From NCBI GenBank assembly GCA_018266575.1, contig JAFEAE010000012.1, positions 173,182 to 237,181 on the forward strand: DNA of 64,000 nt, read 5' to 3'. Below the pieces are notes generated by a model. It made no database searches and was not told where the DNA came from. It was given only the letters and a program-made list of their open reading frames with translations. Source of the stretch: Bacteroidota bacterium. GTDB taxonomy: Bacteria; Bacteroidota; Bacteroidia; Chitinophagales; Chitinophagaceae. This document shows, piece by piece, positions 60,965-64,000 of this stretch (position 1 is the stretch's first letter; each line of letters opens with the position of its first letter). Position numbers and translations under genes: made by a program.

Positions 60965-62392
60965 TTGCCACACGAAGCAATTTCGGCCTTTGATATTTTT
61001 AAGATAGGTATAGGCCCTTCCAGCTCACATACTTTGGGCCCCTGGCGGGCCGCACAATTTTTTGTCGAATCTATACTGAAAAAAAATAAATTACAGGAAG
61101 TATCTGAAGTAGAAGTGCTGTTGTATGGGTCGTTGGCAAAAACTGGCAAAGGGCATGGAACAGATATTGCAATTCAATTAGGATTAAGCGGTGACGACCC
61201 TGTTACTTTTGATGTGAATAAAATTGATGAAAAGATCAACGCAATCAAGACAAATAAAGAACTTATTCTTCATGGATCACAACGAATTAAATTCGATCCA
61301 TTAGAAGATGTTCATTTTTTATATTCCGAAACACTTCCTTATCATCCCAATGCTGTAACATTTCTCGCAAGTTATACAGATGGAGAGCAACTTGCAGAGA
61401 CCTACTATTCCATTGGCGGAGGTTTTGTAAAGAAAGAAGGTGAAGAAACGGAATCGAACTCTTCTGTTGAATTACCATTTCCGATTGATAATGCAAATGA
61501 CTTGTTGCATTGGTGTATGAAAACGGGTTTATCGATCAGTGAAGTTGTGATGGAAAACGAAAATGCATGGCGTAATGAGGTAGAAACAAAACAAGGGTTA
61601 TTGAAGATATGGGAAGTAATGAAAGAATGTGCCTATCGCGGCTGCCAAGTAAACGGTATGTTGCCGGGGGGATTAAACGTGAAACGGCGTGCTGCAGAAC
61701 TGAATAAAAAACTGGTCAAAGAAAGAAAGTATACTGATTTCGACGGATGGATTTCGGCTATACGTGGGGGTGGGAATGACTTTAAATATATTTTGGATTG
61801 GGTAAGTTGTTTTGCATTAGCCGTGAATGAAGAGAATGCTTCCTTCGGAAGAGTTGTTACTGCACCTACCAATGGCGCTGCGGGCGTTATCCCTGCTGTA
61901 CTTCTTTATTATATTGCATTTTGCGACGGATATAAGCATGAAAAGATCATCCAGTTCATGCTTACTGCGGCAGAGGTTGGAAGCATCTTTAAAAAAGGTG
62001 CAACGATTTCCGCTGCGATGGGCGGATGCCAGGCAGAGATTGGCGTTTCCTCTGCAATGGCCGCGGCTGCATTAACGGAATGTATGGGTGGTACACAACG
62101 CCAGGCATTAATGGCTGCTGAAATTGCGATGGAACATCATCTCGGATTGACTTGTGACCCGATCGGTGGGTTAGTACAAATTCCATGCATTGAAAGAAAT
62201 ACAATGGGGGCAATCAAAGCAATTACTGCTTCGCAACTGGCATTACAAAGCGCTCCTGATTTTGCAAAAGTATCGTTGGATAATGTGATCAAAACGATGT
62301 GGGATACTGCGCTTGATATGAACAGTAAATACAAAGAAACTTCTGACGGCGGATTAGCAGTGCATATTCCGATTAGTTTGAGTGAATGTTAA
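60965..62392 (+). CDS. sdaA: L-serine ammonia-lyase, single-chain iron-sulfur type
   Basis: About 475 residues; deaminates L-serine to pyruvate with a [4Fe-4S] cluster. [24 protein letters not shown] opens the beta domain, and [17 protein letters not shown] the alpha domain. The cluster cysteines are seen in [15 protein letters not shown] and [12 protein letters not shown]. No ATG exists before the conserved start. TTG at 60947 lies inside the promoter, so TTG at 60965 was chosen. Confidence 0.92.
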   Translation: MPHEAISAFDIFKIGIGPSSSHTLGPWRAAQFFVESILKKNKLQEVSEVEVLLYGSLAKTGKGHGTDIAIQLGLSGDDPVTFDVNKIDEKINAIKTNKELILHGSQRIKFDPLEDVHFLYSETLPYHPNAVTFLASYTDGEQLAETYYSIGGGFVKKEGEETESNSSVELPFPIDNANDLLHWCMKTGLSISEVVMENENAWRNEVETKQGLLKIWEVMKECAYRGCQVNGMLPGGLNVKRRAAELNKKLVKERKYTDFDGWISAIRGGGNDFKYILDWVSCFALAVNEENASFGRVVTAPTNGAAGVIPAVLLYYIAFCDGYKHEKIIQFMLTAAEVGSIFKKGATISAAMGGCQAEIGVSSAMAAAALTECMGGTQRQALMAAEIAMEHHLGLTCDPIGGLVQIPCIERNTMGAIKAITASQLALQSAPDFAKVSLDNVIKTMWDTALDMNSKYKETSDGGLAVHIPISLSEC

Positions 62393-62397
62393 AGAGA

Positions 62398-62511
62398 TTG
62401 TCGGTCGTCAGTTATCGGTCGGCGGATGATGCATAATTTGAGAGATGAATAATTAAATAATGTCGATTGTAGACTTCTTTACTTATCACTAACCGCTTAC
62501 AACTTATCACT
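62398..62511. repeat. Heptamer array locus 11
   Basis: Left arm 62398-62432: TTGTCGG, TCGTCAG, TTATCGG, TCGGCGG, ATGATGC. Right arm 62477-62511: CTTTACT, TATCACT, AACCGCT, TACAACT, TATCACT. It starts 6 bp after the sdaA stop and reaches the 3' end of the convergent mqnE gene. Confidence 0.7.
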
Positions 62512-62514
62512 GGT

Positions 62515-63687
62515 TCACTTTTCACTCGTTTCCAATTCCGCAACGCTTGTGTTACTATAATTTTTTATTTCATGATACAATGTGTCGCGTTCGACAGGTT
62601 CGCGTTTGGCTTGTTTAATGAGTGTTACTAATTGTGCAGTGCTTAATGAAGGATGTTGCTCTTCACTTCCTGCCATTGAATAAATTTTTGTGGAGTCGTC
62701 GATTGTTCCGTCGAGGTCGTTTACGCCAAATGATAAAGTAAGTTGTGCATTTTGCCTTCCTAACATTGGCCAGTACGCTTTCAGGTGGGGGAAATTATCC
62801 ATGTACAATCTTGCTACTGCATATAGTTTCATGTCTTCCGTGATAGTGCTTTCGCGGACATGGCTCATGTCATTATCCTTATTCCGGAATTTTAATGGAA
62901 TGAATGTATTAAAACCATGTGTTTTATCCTGCAATTTTCTTAATCTTTCCATGTGATCGATGCGGTGCCAGTATTTTTCAATATGACCGAACAACATGGT
63001 TGCATTGGAATGCATACCTAGCTGGTGCGCCGTTTCATGAATTTTTAACCAGCCATCTGCATCCACTTTATCTGCACAGATCTGTTCGCGGATCTCCGGA
63101 TGAAAAATTTCCGCGCCGCCACCGGGCAACGAATCCAACCCTGCTTCATGCAATAATTTCAAACCTTCTTCAGGAGTAACTTTTGCTTTGCGGAACATAT
63201 AATCCAGTTCAACTGCAGTATAACCTTTGATATGAAGATCAGGACGATGCGCTTTGATCTGTTTCATCAGGTCGATGAAAAACTGCATCGTAAGTTTTGG
63301 ATGGACACCGCCTACGATATGCACTTCGGTAACAGGCTTGCCATCGTAGCTTTTGATGATATGCATCATTTGTTCCGTACTCAGTTCCCAACCTTCTTCG
63401 CGGTGGGCATATAAGCGTGAGTATGCGCAAAACGCACAGGAGAAAACACACACATTTGTCGGCTCGATATGAAAATTGCGGTTGAAATAGGTTTTATCAC
63501 CATGCAGACGTTCACGCACAAAATTTGCCAGTGCGCCAACGAATGGGAGTGAAGCCTGCTCGAATAACAAGACACCTTCTGCTTCGTTTATTCTTTCGCT
63601 ATTGATAATTTTTTCACCGATGTTACGGAGTGATTTATTTTTTTCTTCGGAAACTATTTCTTCGATGGGATTCTTTGTAGTTGTCAT
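62515..63687 (-). CDS. mqnE: Aminofutalosine synthase MqnE
   Basis: A 390-residue radical SAM enzyme for the first committed step of the futalosine menaquinone pathway. The cluster motif CAFCAYS, preceded by FHIEPTNVCVFSC, is near residues 72-84. EVHIVGGVHPKLTMQFF near 123-139, IKGYTAVELDY, LPGGGAEIFHPEIREQIC near 197-214 and MLFGHIEKYWHRIDHMERLR complete the family pattern. It complements the UbiD-type decarboxylase at 37.3 kb, although other mqn genes are not in the window. Confidence 0.94.
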   Translation of the reverse strand: MTTTKNPIEEIVSEEKNKSLRNIGEKIINSERINEAEGVLLFEQASLPFVGALANFVRERLHGDKTYFNRNFHIEPTNVCVFSCAFCAYSRLYAHREEGWELSTEQMMHIIKSYDGKPVTEVHIVGGVHPKLTMQFFIDLMKQIKAHRPDLHIKGYTAVELDYMFRKAKVTPEEGLKLLHEAGLDSLPGGGAEIFHPEIREQICADKVDADGWLKIHETAHQLGMHSNATMLFGHIEKYWHRIDHMERLRKLQDKTHGFNTFIPLKFRNKDNDMSHVRESTITEDMKLYAVARLYMDNFPHLKAYWPMLGRQNAQLTLSFGVNDLDGTIDDSTKIYSMAGSEEQHPSLSTAQLVTLIKQAKREPVERDTLYHEIKNYSNTSVAELETSEK

Positions 63688-63691
63688 GATG

Positions 63692-63721
63692 CAAAGATAC
63701 TAAGCGAGTGGTAAGTGGCAA
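63692..63721 (-). promoter_or_regulatory. -33/-7 promoter of mqnE, -33 box inside a heptamer array
   Basis: On the minus strand TTG (63721-63719), 19 bp, then TATCTTTG (63699-63692), a perfect -7 box 4 bp before the ATG. The TTG is supplied by the array unit GCAAGCG and its neighbour. Confidence 0.6.
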
Positions 63722-63773
63722 GCGGGGATTAATGAATGGTGAGTGGTGAGTAGGGAGTGGGGAATGACGTGTA
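63704..63773. repeat. Heptamer array locus 12, ten units in one phase
   Basis: GCGAGTG, GTAAGTG, GCAAGCG, GGGATTA, ATGAATG, GTGAGTG, GTGAGTA, GGGAGTG, GGGAATG, ACGTGTA. The most G-rich of the arrays and the only one clearly upstream of a gene start. Confidence 0.75.
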
Positions 63774-63875
63774 ATATACTGAGCAATTTATTACAGATTT
63801 TAATTCATCAATTCGCATTTTCCGTGAAATCGATTTTTATTGGAGAGCTGCACATTGCCGAATAGAATTTCCACT

Positions 63876-63890
63876 GTACAAGAGTGCGAC
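63876..63890. repeat. Dispersed GTACAAGAGTGCGAC repeat, copy 3
   Basis: Exact copy of 6603-6617, preceded by AATAGAATTTCC, which resembles the flank of copy 1. AGTGCGAC appears again near 63960. Confidence 0.5.
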
Positions 63891-64000
63891 CTTTAGATTT
63901 GGTTCTTTGAAATAATGGCGAAGGAAAAAATAAATTTGAAAAGAAGAGAGGTGCACTATGAGTGCGACTGGAAGTTTCGTTCCGCGTTGCGTATTAGACC

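Larger units (their letters stand above)
63688..64000. other. Right-edge intergenic region
   Basis: Holds the mqnE promoter, heptamer locus 12 and the dispersed repeat copy. A short frame from ATG 63915 (MAKEKINLKRREVHYECDW) is open to the window edge but shows no recognisable family and lies in repeat-like DNA, so it was not called as a gene. Confidence 0.5.

Noticed and set aside
63915..64000. Start of a gene at the right edge
   Set aside because: Only about 28 codons are visible, in repeat-like DNA, with no recognisable family.

Overview
The window looks like a chromosomal segment of a Bacteroidota bacterium, most likely Chitinophagaceae or a close relative. The evidence is low GC, family types largely confined to the phylum (DUF5777, DUF6089, DUF1599, the MauE/DoxX-thioredoxin fusion, prokaryotic CCDC81-type HU proteins, two-domain FKBP lipoproteins), the near absence of Shine-Dalgarno sequences, and several TAnnTTTG -7 promoter boxes typical of the phylum. 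The placement is inferred from gene content; no rRNA or tRNA gene was seen.

Layout. 1-8 kb: the 3' two thirds of katG, a kup potassium transporter with a possible 50-residue membrane ORF in front of it, a GNAT protein, a flavin reductase with a secreted parvulin, and a zinc alcohol dehydrogenase. 8-29.4 kb: a large surface-glycan cluster with five GT4 or GT2 glycosyltransferases, two GT-C-like membrane proteins, two Wzy/WaaL-like polymerases or ligases, an ABC flippase-like exporter, three radical SAM proteins (two with B12-binding-type N-termini), three SAM methyltransferases, an amidohydrolase and a nucleotidyltransferase. No initiating phosphoglycosyltransferase, nucleotide-sugar synthesis gene or Wza/Wzc export gene is present. 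29.5-33.8 kb: a four-gene envelope module (DUF5777 barrel, YceI, c-type cytochrome lipoprotein, OB-fold protein), then an ECF sigma factor with a membrane-anchored beta-barrel partner. 34-36 kb: a beta-helix protein beside a decayed SusD fragment. 36-64 kb: mostly housekeeping genes, including a UbiD decarboxylase and mqnE (futalosine menaquinone route), ndk, a DHH nuclease, folP, dciA-recF, pdhA, ribH, a (Fe-S) CCG protein, fasciclin, EVE, a cysteine-free sirtuin, saccharopine-dehydrogenase-like and amidohydrolase proteins, and sdaA.

The most unusual feature is not a gene. At least twelve intergenic sites carry short arrays with a strict 7-bp period but a different unit sequence at each locus. 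One is twelve perfect copies of GAGCAGT. Most sit just after a stop codon, and several have a forward arm followed by its inverted counterpart, so the transcript could fold into a long hairpin. They occur about every 2-5 kb from 42 to 64 kb and are absent between about 6.4 and 33.9 kb, which covers the glycan cluster. Other structure includes two mobile-looking palindromic intergenic repeats, a dispersed GTACAAGAGTGCGAC motif, many TTG start codons, and several 4-bp start/stop overlaps that mark operons.
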